This document shows, piece after piece, positions 53,778-64,000 of a DNA stretch of 64,000 bases. Position numbers and translations under genes: made by a program. The notes under the pieces are model-generated. The model saw nothing but the letters and a program-made list of their open reading frames with translations, did not search any database and was not told the origin of the DNA. Source of the DNA: Chrysogorgia sp. JL179-B06 (taxonomy: Eukaryota > Cnidaria > Anthozoa > Scleralcyonacea > Chrysogorgiidae); NCBI GenBank assembly GCA_035772405.1, contig JAYKKM010000374.1, forward strand, positions 1,553,501 to 1,617,500, in the 5' to 3' direction. Within the stretch, counting starts at the first letter, position 1. Every line of letters begins with the position of its first letter.

Positions 53778-54161
53778 GGTACATGTAGCTCTCGATAGTC
53801 TAAGTCATGAGAAATTCCATTTTCCGCATAAAAATGTTTGTAATGCAGATCTGAGCTTCATCGTGGTTCATTGCATAGCTCTAGTGGTGGTCTTGTTTAC
53901 TGAAAAGTTTTATACCCTCAAAGCTTACCTGAGTGGAGAAATCGTGTTTCCAATAAATCCAGAAAACTAATTTGCATAAAATTTGTCGCTTATCATAAAC
54001 ACAATTTCTCTAGATATACAAATGCTACAAGTGTGAATCGTTTCAATAATCAAGACCACCGCTAGAGCTATGCAATGAACCAAAATAGAGCTCAGATCTG
54101 TTTTACAAAACGTTTTATGGGTAAAAATGCAATTTCTCATGGTTTAGACTATCGAGCTACC
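53778..54161. mobile_element. Long foldback element flanked by TTAA
   Basis: Ends GGTACATGTAGCTC and near reverse GAGCTACC; arms include CATGAGAAATT and CTAGTGGTGGTCTTG with their reverse. TTAA at 53774-53777 and 54162-54165. A truncated relative lies at 17527. Confidence 0.85.
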
Positions 54162-54309
54162 TTAACATAATAATTTTCGCCATTATATAACCTTTGGTAG
54201 TAAAAGTATAATTTTTTGTTTGGGTTTGTCGAAGTTCGCTACGTAGTCGTGTGGTTAGTGTTTTGGGATGACCAAATTCCGTAAGGCGAATATATTTTTC
54301 GTTACGATT

Positions 54310-55395
54310 AAGAGTGTACACTGCTGTAGTGAATATGAGAGAGCTTGGAGTAAACAGACGATACATGGAGTCAAGCTCATATCCTCAGAAAAAAGATTCT
54401 GAGTCCGGGACAGGAATCGAACCTATAACCTTCTGATTGCCAAATGCCGGTGAGACGCTCTAAGGCCACATAAAAAAAATTACTTGTTTAGCGTCCCCGC
54501 CCGACCTGGGAAATGTCCGACCTCAATTTTATTTTTATTTTTTATTTTGCACAAAACATAACTATCAAAACTATCGTTTTTCCACCTTTCCAGTCTTTTT
54601 ATCCATGGTATTTGATATTTCTAAGGAAACTAGCGACGTCAGCGTGAAATGTCACGAGTATGCAGATTTTGCTGAGTTTCTCTTTGACTTCTCCATATTT
54701 TCGTATTCAGGTAGCTATATTGAGATTCCAAAAAGTTCCATCGTCTCACAAACCTGCCTATAGCCACGACTAAGTGTTCGAGAGGTAAATGTTGCTCGTC
54801 TTTGTTTCAGCTGTTTTCGTTTTGTTGTGAAGAAACTGACGTCGCAAAAACTACCGTTGTTTTAGTTGAAATTTGCGACGCGTTTTTCACCGTTTAAAGT
54901 TGGAACTTTTCGCCTAAAATGAGTAATGGTGGTCGGATATTCCATCGTAAAGTGGCATTGTCATATTTTTTGGTAGTTTGACTATCATTTTTAGCTGTAT
55001 TATTGCAAAAAGTTGCGATTTATGGGGATTTTGTGACGTCACGATTTTCAACTAGGTTTTCACGCGATCAACTGGTGCCTTAACCAATCAGCACGCTGGA
55101 AACGTCACACGTGATCTTAGTTTCCTATCCAGTCTTTCTACCATCCATGGAAATACCCTACTCATGTTTTACTGTCCATTTGAGCATTGTTGATCTCCAT
55201 TGTGTCGGGCACCTCGATGAGACCATGACGGTTGATTGAAATTTTATATCCGGTTTGCTTTGTCACGACGGTTTTTAATATAAAAAAATAAAAATAAAAA
55301 CCTCCCTCCCGACCTGGAAAATTTGGAATGGGTGGACGCTAAACAAGTAATTTTTTTTATGTGGCCTAACCATTGAGCTACCAAGACTCAGATGG
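54310..55395 (-). mobile_element. tRNA-derived SINE interrupted by a DNA transposon
   Basis: The head (55395-55370 plus 54460-54405) has CTTGGTAGCTCAATGGTTA and GGTTCGATTCCTGTCCCGG on the minus strand. The tail continues TGAGGATATGAGCTTGAC down to about 54310. Split by 54464-55366. Without the insert the SINE is about 180 bp. Confidence 0.8.
54464..55366. mobile_element. PIF/Harbinger-like non-autonomous transposon, TAA target duplication
   Basis: Terminal inverted repeats of about 32 bp: GGCCACATAAAAAAAATTAC, then TTGTTTAGCGTCC, with the reverse at the right. TAA at 54461-54463 and 55367-55369. A 3-bp T-A-A duplication fits PIF/Harbinger. 903 bp, no ORF. Confidence 0.82.
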
Positions 55396-55444
55396 AGAGT
55401 GATGGTTACATTACTGATATATAGTGACTGCCGCATCGCTCTCC

Positions 55445-55525
55445 ATCGGAGTCTTGGTAGCTCAATGGTTAGAGTATCTCACCGGCAATCAGAAGGTTAC
55501 AGGTTCGATTCCTGTCCGGGATTTT
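55445..55525 (+). mobile_element. Best-preserved tRNA-like SINE head
   Basis: It folds as a tRNA: acceptor GTCTTGG/CCGGGAT (with G-U pairs), D arm GCTC/GAGT, anticodon stem 4 of 5 pairs, T arm ACAGG-TTCGATT-CCTGT. Position 33 is C, not T, and there are many decayed relatives, so it is a SINE promoter rather than a tRNA gene. It is inverted relative to 54310-55395. Confidence 0.75.
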
Positions 55526-55669
55526 CGGAAGATATTAATATTAGGGTTAGTATTAAAATTTGGTTTAGGATTACTATTTTTGAGTGTCAGTTTTATCGAA
55601 ATAGACTTCTTAATAATTTCATCAGAAATTTGGAGCAAGAGTAATAATAATCGCGGATAAAAAGTAACA

Positions 55670-56395
55670 AAATGATCCTATCGACCATCAAAGATGCTAC
55701 GGATTACGGAATTTGCGTGGGAGAGATTGGATAAACGTTGCACAAGCAAGACGCGCGGTGTCATCCATTGCGTCTGCCGTGTTAATCTTGGGTAAACAAA
55801 CAGCAATTATTCGCTAGATTATTAAAGATAAGCTTTCCCCCGTAATTTGAGGCCAGTTGGTGTGTACCGGCATGTTTTTGGTTTTCGATGGTTGCCCGAG
55901 AATTTTTTCCCTTTCGTATTACGGTCTTTGCGATGGTTAACCTCGAAATCGAAAGAAAAACAAGGAATTTAATTTCTGTCGAAAGTCTATTTCAGTAATA
56001 TAATAAAATGTTCGATGCTACCCCACGTATCTACATGAGAGACAGGACTGAGAGCGTCTCTTGTTCTGAAATTCAAGTCGGAAGTAGGTCACGCGACCGC
56101 CACTTTTTTGGACCACGTTATAAAGTTTTACTATAGGCGACAGAGAATATATGTCTTTGATTATTTAAGATGGTAAAATGAATCAGTTGTCCAAGGTTTT
56201 CGTGTACCTTAGCACACAAACTGCGACGACTCCGTGACATAAACTACAGACTAACTTTTGTCTTGATTTTTAATTGGCAAAACCAGTCTCTTCTACAGAT
56301 TAGTGCAAACCATTGGTACAAACTCAAACCAAATTATGTGGTATTTAAATCACCATTTTACTGACAAAGACTAACCAGAAACTCGGATACTCTTG
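55670..56395. other. No gene recognised
   Basis: Ordinary AT-rich sequence; no exon or repeat identified. Confidence 0.5.
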
Positions 56396-56403
56396 CTACC
56401 GAC

Positions 56404-57248
56404 CACTGATCTCAAAAATAGGACTGGATTGAGCTTTCTATATTGTATCTGATGAGCTGATTTTGAAGCTTGCATATTTGCATAATGTAAATTGACGAGA
56501 GATCATTAGAAACTCCGAGTTTGCAAGCAAATCAAACTGTGACGCTCGCGAAATAGGTTTCTGGCCAATATATAGTTTCTTAAGTTAGTTGTTAACATTA
56601 CTGAAATGCATAAAATCTTGAACCTAATTTGACGTCTCATTTTAGGCTTCTCTCACTGGATAATTAGAGCCAACGGCGGTCATTACTTAAGAAATAAAAA
56701 ACGTGTCGCGTGTGATTATCGAGTTATAATGGCACGAGAGATGCGTGTAAAACACGAGGCGATAGCCGAGTGTTTTGGTAGCTTCTCGAGTGCCATTATA
56801 ACTCGATAATCACACAGTGACAAAGTTTTTTATTTATTTTATCAAATAACACCATTAAATTAACAATAAAGCCATGAAAAATGCAGATTTACCTTACGCG
56901 AAGAACACGTCAGCTTAGTTATGCTTTATTGAGTTATAATGACACGGTTTTTGAGCTCAGTTAACAATCAGATAGCGTGTTGTCGCTCATTTACTTCCGG
57001 TTATTTTTTAATAAGGGACCAAAGTCGCAGTAAATCTGTAGGTAGGCCATGAATCGTTTTACCCAGTAATTTGAAAAATGTCTTCTGGTCCTCTTTATAG
57101 TAAAATTATTTTATTTTGTCGATGGTAAGAGCACATAAACCATCAAAAAACCTCATAGGATCCTCAGTTGGTCCCTTAGTAATGGCGGACTTCCGGCCGT
57201 CATTTTCTGAACAATGTTGCTCGATCCAGTCTTCTTTCGAGATCAGTG
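56404..57248 (+). mobile_element. hAT-like MITE, copy 3, with an inner foldback insertion
   Basis: Ends CACTGATCTC and reverse; exact 8-bp duplication CTACCGAC at 56396-56403 and 57249-57256. About 320 bp (56690-57013) is an insertion carrying GTGTGATTATCGAGTTATAA and its reverse. Confidence 0.88.
56690..57013. mobile_element. Foldback insertion inside hAT-like MITE copy 3
   Basis: GATTATCGAGTTATAATGGCAC pairs with its reverse across about 45 bp near 56720-56815. Absent from copies 1 and 2. Confidence 0.7.
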
Positions 57249-57304
57249 CTACCGACCATCAAGGACAACGCTAAAAGGGATGACTTAAAACGACCAATTT
57301 CAAG

Positions 57305-57410
57305 AACTAGTCCAATAATAATAATAATAATATACAATATTTATACAGGTTAGCTTGGTCAGCCAAGCACACGCTAGCTGCTATCGCTCAAGGACCTGTA
57401 AATTATTATT
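57305..57410. repeat. (AAT)n tail and degenerate LINE end
   Basis: AATAATAATAATAATAATA at 57317-57335 then a hairpin-prone AGGTTAGCTTGGTCAGCC segment and a second (ATT)n. Probably another retrotransposon 3' end. Confidence 0.5.
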
Positions 57411-58745
57411 ACTAACTAATCCTAACCTAACCAGACAAAAACAAAAACAAAAATAAAAAGGTCTTTTTTAAGTCATCCCTTGTAACCACCATTTCCGACC
57501 AATCAAAGCAACCAAGTCTAAGATTATCATTAAAATACATTCTTCTCGAATTAAGAATTAAAATTACATCAAGACATGCTTATAATCCTAAATACCTCTA
57601 CCCCCCGCCTAGATTTAATCCTAACGCTAACCCCGCCTAGATTTAAACCCTACCCTATCCCCCCCCTGGGTTTTCTTTTGACTTATCTTTTTCATTTGAA
57701 TTAGGGCTCGCCTTAATTTGAGAAGATATCAAAATAAATGATAATACAGAGAGGCAGGCTGTTGATTAAAGATATGACCAACTGTCTACGTTTTCGATAT
57801 AAGTATCGCCACCATTCTTTCTAGATTTTTGAGAAAACTAAAAGGAAAGTTACTAGAGGTACTTCCATTCTTGGACCCCAACTCAGGGTCTTAAAATAAT
57901 TGAGAGGAAAGCGTAGATTCCTCTTGCTAAAGCTGCTACCCGAAGGTAGCGGTGGCGCTATTCCCATCCCGGAATTAACCATTTACCCATTTTTTTAAAA
58001 TCTTTCCGTCTTGCCTAGTCAAAATTGGTCGTATAAGACTGACGAAGTCGTCAATCGAAAAACACGGCACACGGTAACGCAAGATTAAAAATGGAAACTG
58101 GACAAGCGCCAGGTACATGAGATCCACGCACACGCCGAGTCTGATTTGATTTCATAAAAAACTCTGCGATTGGTGGCATTGTGAATTTTCATGATGCTAT
58201 ACGCGGGCGTGCAAGATGGGCTTCTGAAATTGAAATTTTGGATATTCTTCAGCCCGACAGGAAAGAGTTAAGAGTAAGGCTATTGGTGAAAACCCGAACT
58301 GTAATCATCAGCACTGCTCATTGGACGCAAGGGAATGCCGTTGATGATAGACACGCAGCGGATGCTGGACGAATGGCCTCGAGCCAGCCGCGGCTGCCAT
58401 TGCGTAACTTGATCGAAGTTTGTCGACTTTAGTGATGACAATCTGATGTTTGGATTGGTAACTGTAGATCATCTGGATAGCCTTGTTTGTGATAATTAAC
58501 GACAGAAGTATTAATATTAGAGTATTGAGCTATGGACGACTGCTTCGTTGACTTCAGGTGCATGTCCAACAAGATGTCATTGGCATGTCATGTGCAATGG
58601 CTTGAGACATAATCTCGTCTTTCTTCGAAATAATCGTAGGTATTTACGATTTACCGCATCCTAATATCTTTGCCAGCTAACATTTGAAGTGGTCAAAATA
58701 CCCTGAGGGCGTTTCGCAATGAATAATGTCTGAACACCCTCCGTA
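57411..58745. other. No gene recognised; dispersed repeat pieces
   Basis: 58012-58260 is a reversed copy of a family also at 59224-59545 and 63310-64000 (AACACGGCACACGGTAACGC, GACAGGAAAGAGTTA). CTCAGGGTCTTAAAATAATT at about 57885 matches 13058. The open frame at 58181-58432 lies in this repeat. Confidence 0.5.
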
Positions 58746-58754
58746 ATGCGGGTT

Positions 58755-58985
58755 TTAGTAATTGGATTATTTTCCCGGGGTGTCCGCTTACGGGAGTGTA
58801 AAAACAAAAGAAAAATCCACATTATAACCACCAAAAGTGTCCGCGTCCGCTTATGGGAGTGTCCGGCTACGGGAACGTATAAATACAGAGTTTTACTGAG
58901 AGTTCAAACGGAGTTTTGGAAAGGTGTCCGTATCTGGAGCTGTCCGCTTACGAGAGTGTCCGCACAGAGAGAGTCAACTGTATTA
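58755..58985. mobile_element. Pogo/Tigger-like terminal region
   Basis: Repeated GTGTCCGCTTACGGGAGTGT with variants, ending GAGAGAGTCAACTGTA. The reverse (CAGTTGACTCTC) resembles pogo/Tigger termini, and arrays of GTCCGCTTA motifs are typical subterminal repeats there. Family from memory, unverified. Confidence 0.5.
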
Positions 58986-59215
58986 TCTATTCTATAGTAT
59001 TGGGCTAGACGAACCATTGGCATTGGACGAACCAATCAGATCGCGCGAAAAAGGATATCCGCTGTATTCTATAGCATCACCTATTCTATATATTGACTAT
59101 TCTATAGTATTGGCTATTCTACAGTATTGACTATTTTATAGTATTGGCTATTCTGTAATATTGACTATTCTATAATATTGGCTATTCTATAATATTGACT
59201 ATTCTATAGCATCTC
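58985..59215. repeat. CTATTCTATAGTATTGG minisatellite
   Basis: Units of about 16-17 bp with GACTATTCTATAATATT variants, strongest from 59085. Confidence 0.85.
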
Positions 59216-59223
59216 TAAATAAA

Positions 59224-59545
59224 ATAACCATAACTGTTTCAACTGTTGCTAAAGCTATACATTTTCTGAAAGCCCAATAAACCGGCTTTTACCAATGATT
59301 TTAAAATTCCCGAACAAGACACATTATGTTAGTATACATTAGCATTAATGATCATAAATTAGATTGAAAAACGGTCATTTTTCTAGACTGAAGCCCATCT
59401 TGCACGCCCGCGTATATTTCAAAATGCCACCAATAAAATCAAACTTGGCGTGTGAGTGGATCTCATGTGCCTGCAGGCGCTTGCCGAGTTTCAATTTTAA
59501 ATCTTGCGTTAGTGTGTGCCGTGTTTTTCGATTCGCGACTTCATC
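59224..59545 (+). repeat. Dispersed repeat directly before the LINE tail
   Basis: AAAGCCCAATAAACCGGCTT and GTGTGCCGTGTTTTTCGATT also occur at 63310-64000 and, reversed, at 58012-58260. It joins straight onto the retrotransposon fragment. Confidence 0.65.
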
Positions 59546-60009
59546 AGAATCTTCACTGGTTGCCGGTGAGATCAAGGATTGTTTTTAAGATACTAATAAT
59601 TACTTTCAAGGCTTTGCATGGCCAGGCGCCTGTTTATATTACTGATTTGCTAACTAAATATAAACCTACTCGTGCTTTGAGATCATCTGACCGAAATCTG
59701 CTACTTGAGCCAAAATCCAAAACGGTGACTCATGGAGACAGAGCATTCTCGGTTGCAGCGCCAAAATTGTGGAATTTATTACCACAGGAAATTAGAAGCT
59801 TTGAAATGTTAAGTAGTTTTAAGTCAGCACTTAAGACTTTTCTTTTTTAAAATTAATAGTTTTTTGTTCATGGTGGTAATATATGTAGTAAGCTTTATCT
59901 TGTAATGAAACTGTAATTAGTTTTATAAGTAACTTTAAGAATATATTGTTGTAAGAGCATTGAGACTATTGTATAATGCTCCTAATACGTCTTTTATTAT
60001 TATTATTAT
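59546..60009 (+). pseudogene. 5'-truncated non-LTR retrotransposon, copy 3 (best frame)
   Basis: Encodes LHWLPVRSRIVFKILIITFK, then [40 protein letters not shown] and LPQEIRSFEMLSSFKSALKT, a stop at about 59848, a 3' UTR of about 130 bp, and a (TTA)n tail. The end of the reverse transcriptase ORF is intact here; everything upstream is missing. Confidence 0.9.
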
Positions 60010-60119
60010 CAGTCTTCTAGGACTGATTTTAACTAGACCAGACAGGAAAGAGTTAAAACGTTCAGATATGCACACGTGATAGTAATTCTGTACTACTTCA
60101 GCTGTCGATCCAACTGGAA

Positions 60120-60225
60120 ATAGCGTGAAGGTTCGAACCTGTAACCTTCTGATTGCCGGTGAGACGCTCTAACCATTGAGCTACCGAGACTGAGATAGAG
60201 AGCGAAGGTTACAATGATGTACTGT
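60120..60225 (-). mobile_element. tRNA-derived SINE head
   Basis: On the minus strand TCGGTAGCTCAATGGTTAG (A box) and AGGTTCGAACC (B box), with the CTTCGCTCTC leader of the family. Confidence 0.7.
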
Positions 60226-60619
60226 ACTGCCGGTCCGATTGTTATCCAACGCGAACTGCTAAGCCAAAGAAAAATTTGGCTGTAGGGATTTAACGTCACA
60301 ATATTTGACCATAACGTTGCTGTATATCAGACAATGAACCATGAAGATTCTCTGGACTGTTCCAACTTGACGTGATAGCAAAACTGATGAAACATCCCAC
60401 CAGTGTTACACAAACACGCGAGCTTTCGCTTGGTTCGAATAGATTATTCCAGTTGTTTCGCGGGGTATCCTACAGTGTCATATCTCCACATGCTATAGCA
60501 TGATATCTAATCTCATACACACAGCTCCAGATCTAGTTGATTTAGACAGTTTTTTAAAACGAAGAACCTATTTATGTGACGTATAAAACTTGTTGTGCTG
60601 CGTAGGCAGTGTAGAAATA

Positions 60620-60800
60620 CAAATCAAATATCTAAAAAGGTTGGTGTACTGCCGAAATAGCGTGCAAGTAATCTTACGTTTCGAGCAAAGGCCCTTCGTT
60701 TAAGAGTGAAATGTGACACACTCTAACCACAGAACGTTTCACTCTCTGACGAAGGTCTTACACGCTATTAAGGCAGCACACCAATCTTTTTAGAGATTTG
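60620..60800. mobile_element. Small inverted-repeat element
   Basis: AAAAAGGTTGGTGTACTGCC at 60634 is matched in reverse near 60770 (GGCAGCACACCAATC). The GCAAAGGCCCTTCG segment recalls the 7418 family. Confidence 0.5.
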
Positions 60801-61080
60801 ATTTAGATTGTTTTAATACATAGACAGAAGAAAGTTTAAGCCGGGCAAGACCTTTTAATCCAACCTGTTGCAAAACAAACTGTTTTAAAAATACTTTTAT
60901 AAATTCTACTATAGATAGATTGAATTTAATCTCTTAACTTTATTGTTATTTCGTTTCAGCTTAGTTAGCTTTTCTATTTGTAAATTCTCTGAAATTCATT
61001 GTAAAGCCTCGTAAACTGTTTTCGCTGTAATATAGGTATTTAATAGATAGATCGATCTATTAAATATCCACATGTTCTAA

Positions 61081-62410
61081 GGAGTTGTGGTGAATGAAAA
61101 TTTCGAGTGTTGAAATATATTCATTTTTAAGACCAAACCGGTGTCACAGGAAATTCGCCCCCCCAGGAAATTCGCCCCCCTCCCCCTGGAGGGGCGAATT
61201 TCCTAGGAATCTTGCCCTCCCCGGGGCGAATTTCCTAGTAATTTCGCCCCCCTAGGGGCGAATTTCCTAGCATATTCGCCCCCCTCTAGGAAATTTGCCC
61301 CCCTATCAATTTCGTTTTAAAATCAAAACTTCTCAAGAACAATGTTTATTAACTTTAATATTTTACAAAAAAATACTTAAATATATTAGTTGACCAGTTC
61401 AGACATTTTATAGCTATTGGACTTGTTTAGAAATAAATGAATAAAAATAGAAATTATCAGATAAAGTGCTGCAAATGTCGACAATAGCAATCGTTATAAC
61501 AATTGCCTTTGCGGTTCACACATTCAAAACAACAATATATGAACAAAAGTGTCTTGAATAGGGTCGGTTGCGGAACATTGGTCTCTTCCACAGATCTCTA
61601 AAAATAGGACTGGATCGGACCTTCCTATTGTGTGATGTTTTAGATAATCCATTTTTAATTCTCTGGGCTGTGCTTCCTATTCATGATGTAGCCTACATGT
61701 AGCTACCCTATACCCTCTGTCTATATTATTACCAGAAGAGTTCTTAAAATAACGATTTTGTCGTGGTGACAAAATTAAATATTGCTTTGGAAAACGCATT
61801 CATGAAGGTGAATAGCAATGTTGGATAGTTCTTAAAAGAAGTGTTCAAAACTTAGCAGAGTCAGTGGAGAAAAACATTTAAACTAAAAAAGAAGGATAAT
61901 GCATTTCTGCGGACAATTTCTCAACAAAACAGAGCGGGTATTTATACGATAAATGTTGAATAACGTCACCCCATTGATGAAGTGACGCTATATTTAACAA
62001 CATACTAAAAAATAAACCCATGCACAGTAGGAGAAAGATGTTTTCCAATCGCTGAGTCACAAATGACAATTGTTTCGCTTCGACATTGCCGTTTTGGCTG
62101 CTGACAAGTGGAAATAGTTTTATTTCGAATGACAGAAGACACATGTTGTTACCACGCATTGACAGGAAGTGGATTCCAATTTATATCTTGGGACTAAAGA
62201 GGGGGGCGAAATTCCTAAAGGGGGGCGATATTCCTGGGAAATTTGTCCCCCGGGAGGGCGGATTTCCTAGGAATATCGCCCCCAGGGGGGCGATATTACG
62301 GCGGGACGAATTTCCTGGGACACCGGGACCAGTTGCGAAAAATGCTTCCGGCTGGAATTGAATCCGCGACCCTGGGTATATTATTATGGGTCATTTTGGT
62401 ATATTACAAG
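61081..62410 (-). mobile_element. SINE split by the 1.18-kb element
   Basis: Left piece 61081-61141 (GAAAATTTCGAGTGTTGAAA, GACCAAACCGG) and right piece 62323-62410 (GGGACCAGTTGCGAAAAATG). Same family as 33236 and 62450. Confidence 0.7.
61142..62322. mobile_element. 1.18-kb element with GGGGCGAATTTCCTAG repeats, CCGG target duplication
   Basis: Ends TGTCACAGGAAATTCG and near reverse CGAATTTCCTGGGACA. CCGG is duplicated at 61138-61141 and 62323-62326. It splits a SINE whose halves (AACCGG and CCGGGACCAGTTGCG) rejoin perfectly. Dense GGGGCGAATTTCCTAG-type palindromes lie at both ends. The centre is AT-rich with no recognisable transposase. Confidence 0.85.
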
Positions 62411-62449
62411 TAATATTTGGCATTTCACTCGATTAAACTACATGTTCTA

Positions 62450-62680
62450 AGGATTTATGGTGAAGGAAAATTTCGAGTGTTGGAATATATACATTTTAAG
62501 ACCAAACCGGGACCAGTTGTAAAATGCAACTTCAAGGCCTTCCGGCTGGAATTGAACCCGCGACCCTACGATGCTAGTGCAGTGCTCTGACCACTGAGCT
62601 ACGGAGGCCGTTGCCAAGAGCCTATTCACAAGTTCTGTATATATAGTGGTGGTAATGCTTCGATAAGATTCTTTAATGTC
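62450..62680 (-). mobile_element. tRNA-derived SINE copy
   Basis: The minus head near 62612 (GGCCTCCGTAGCTCAGTGG, CGGGTTCAATTCCAGC) and the tail through AACCGGGACCAGTTG to CGAAATTTTCCTTCACC. A partial head on plus lies at 62899-62945. Confidence 0.8.
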
Positions 62681-62689
62681 TTGTATGGC

Positions 62690-63310
62690 ATCATCGTTTA
62701 AACTCATAAGATTGAAGTTTTTAATAATGATACCACTGAAAAAAATTATGTAGATTGTATCTTCGTTATTATTAAATAATTGTGCGCAAACAGTAACTGG
62801 TAATTTGTTTTGTAAAAGATCCCAGAATCTATTACATACTGGAAAAAGTTTCAAATAATGGATAGGTGGATGAATGTATAAATCAATGGATCTAGTCTCT
62901 CGGCAACGGCCTACGTAGCTCAGTGGTCAGAGCACTGCACTTGGATTCAGATGTTGTAGTCACGTCGCACATTAGTTTTAGCTGTACATAAAGATATATG
63001 AATAAATATTCAAATATTTGAATAAAGATTTAAATATTTTTATCAATATAAATGTATTATTAGTCTAATTTACTAGCACGGGAATCTTCAATATTGAAGG
63101 AAATAAAGTCGAATCTATCTAGTATCTATACGGGGTATTGCAACTTCCCCCAGCGTGTGGCGAAACAGGAAATATGCCGCGCGCACGCCAGCAGCGTGAC
63201 ATAATAGCAATAGGAAGGAAATAATCGTACGATGTAGATAGACCGTAACTCTTTCCTGTCCGGTTGAAAAACATCCAAAATTGAACCACCTCTTTGTTCT
63301 ATTGATATCT
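62690..63310. other. No gene recognised
   Basis: AT-rich; only the partial SINE head at 62899-62945 and GTAACTCTTTCCTGTCCGG (repeat family) near 63243. Confidence 0.5.
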
Positions 63311-64000
63311 TTAGAAATAACCATAACTGTTGCGAAAGCTAGCATTTTGTGAAAGCCCAATAAACCGGCTTTGACTAGTGCTTTTAAATTTCCCGAACAG
63401 CAGGTTGAAAAACTTGCATTTTTCTACAGAAGCCCATCTTTCAGGGGTTTTTTTAAGAAAAATTTAGAACTGCACATTTTGTCATGAACTCATTCTCGTC
63501 CGTACAAATATGAACGATGCTGACTTTAGTATTTCAGTTTGTCTAGTAATGCCAGGCGATTTAATCCTCCATGGGAATGTCCTCAAATGCGATCTGACGA
63601 GAACTAGAAAGGGTCAATTTCTATTATAATAATTGGACAATATTTGCATGGTTAGAAAAAAGTATAAAGCTCTTAACGATGGTTGTTAGAATGATACAGT
63701 ATTAATTCAATTGTTAATAATTATTTATTCCATTACCTTCGATTACTTTAGTTTTCAACTGCACATAATGTTTTTTAGAGTTGCACAAATTGATTTAGAA
63801 CTGCACATTTTGTGTAGAACTGCACGCGTAGCATCATAAAAATTCAAAATGCCACCAATCAATGGCAGAGATTTTTTATGAAATCAAATCAAACTTGGCG
63901 TGCGAGTGGATCTCGTGTGCCTGGCGCGCTTGTCGAGTTTCAATTTGTAATCGTGCGTTACCGTGTGCCGTGTTTTTAGATTGACGACTTCATCAGTCTT
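63310..64000 (+). repeat. Dispersed repeat copy reaching the window end
   Basis: Same family as 59224-59545, with GTGTGCCGTGTTTTTAGATT near 63960. Interrupted in the middle by unrelated AT-rich sequence (about 63450-63840). Confidence 0.6.

Noticed and set aside
55445..55525. Possible functional tRNA gene
   Set aside because: It folds well but has C at position 33, a weak acceptor stem with G-U pairs, and many decayed relatives with a shared non-tRNA tail in this window, so it is a SINE head.
61878..62159. 93-codon minus-strand frame as a transposase
   Set aside because: No catalytic motif or recognisable similarity; it lies in the AT-rich centre of the CCGG element.

Overview
This is intron-rich animal nuclear DNA with no prokaryotic gene structure. 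All the coding exons I could recognise are short, have GT/AG borders, and sit in a sea of foldback transposons, tRNA-derived SINEs, truncated non-LTR retrotransposon tails and micro/minisatellites. The repeat style and the astacin/TSP1/CUB/C-type-lectin modular protein fit a marine invertebrate. My best guess is an anthozoan cnidarian, but a lancelet, hemichordate or another invertebrate cannot be excluded from sequence alone.

Two genes are supported, arranged tail to tail. Gene 1 (+ strand, about 12.2-27.6 kb, perhaps from 6.6 kb) is a complete bifunctional PAPS synthase. Twelve exons join in a consistent frame to 623 codons, with an N-terminal APS kinase and a C-terminal ATP sulfurylase. 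Two candidate first exons, 5.6 kb apart, both splice in phase 0 to exon 2, which suggests alternative promoters. Gene 2 (- strand, about 52.8 down to 35.1 kb) is a multidomain secreted-type astacin metalloprotease. Fifteen exons in one continuous frame give 988 residues, with the 5' (signal peptide) end not found. Its order is propeptide end, astacin catalytic domain, Cys/Trp-rich module, TSP1, second Cys/Trp-rich module, TSP1, CUB, CUB, C-type lectin. I do not recognise the module built around a W-x-D-N-Y-L-C motif; it is the most interesting protein-level feature here.

Layout: 0-6 kb holds a 36-bp satellite (1.5-4.3 kb), a 16-bp minisatellite and a 162-bp tandem repeat. 6-12 kb holds inverted dispersed repeats, a LINE tail and the alternative first exon. 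12-27.6 kb is the PAPS synthase gene. 27.6-35 kb is the convergent intergenic region, with hairpins, a mariner-like element carrying an inverted SINE pair, and a minisatellite. 35-53 kb is the astacin gene. 53-64 kb is transposon-rich with no confident exon.

The repeats are unusually legible. At least seven long-foldback elements of different sequence are flanked by TTAA on both sides; one has a TTAG right flank and others are truncated. A hAT-like MITE occurs three times with 8-bp target duplications. Other elements show target duplications of TA, TAA and CCGG. Several are nested in one another, so insertion order can be read. Most introns of both genes carry their own tandem array. The same 87-bp array, apparently grown from the tRNA-like head of a SINE, occurs in introns of both genes and beside the 5'-most astacin exon found.
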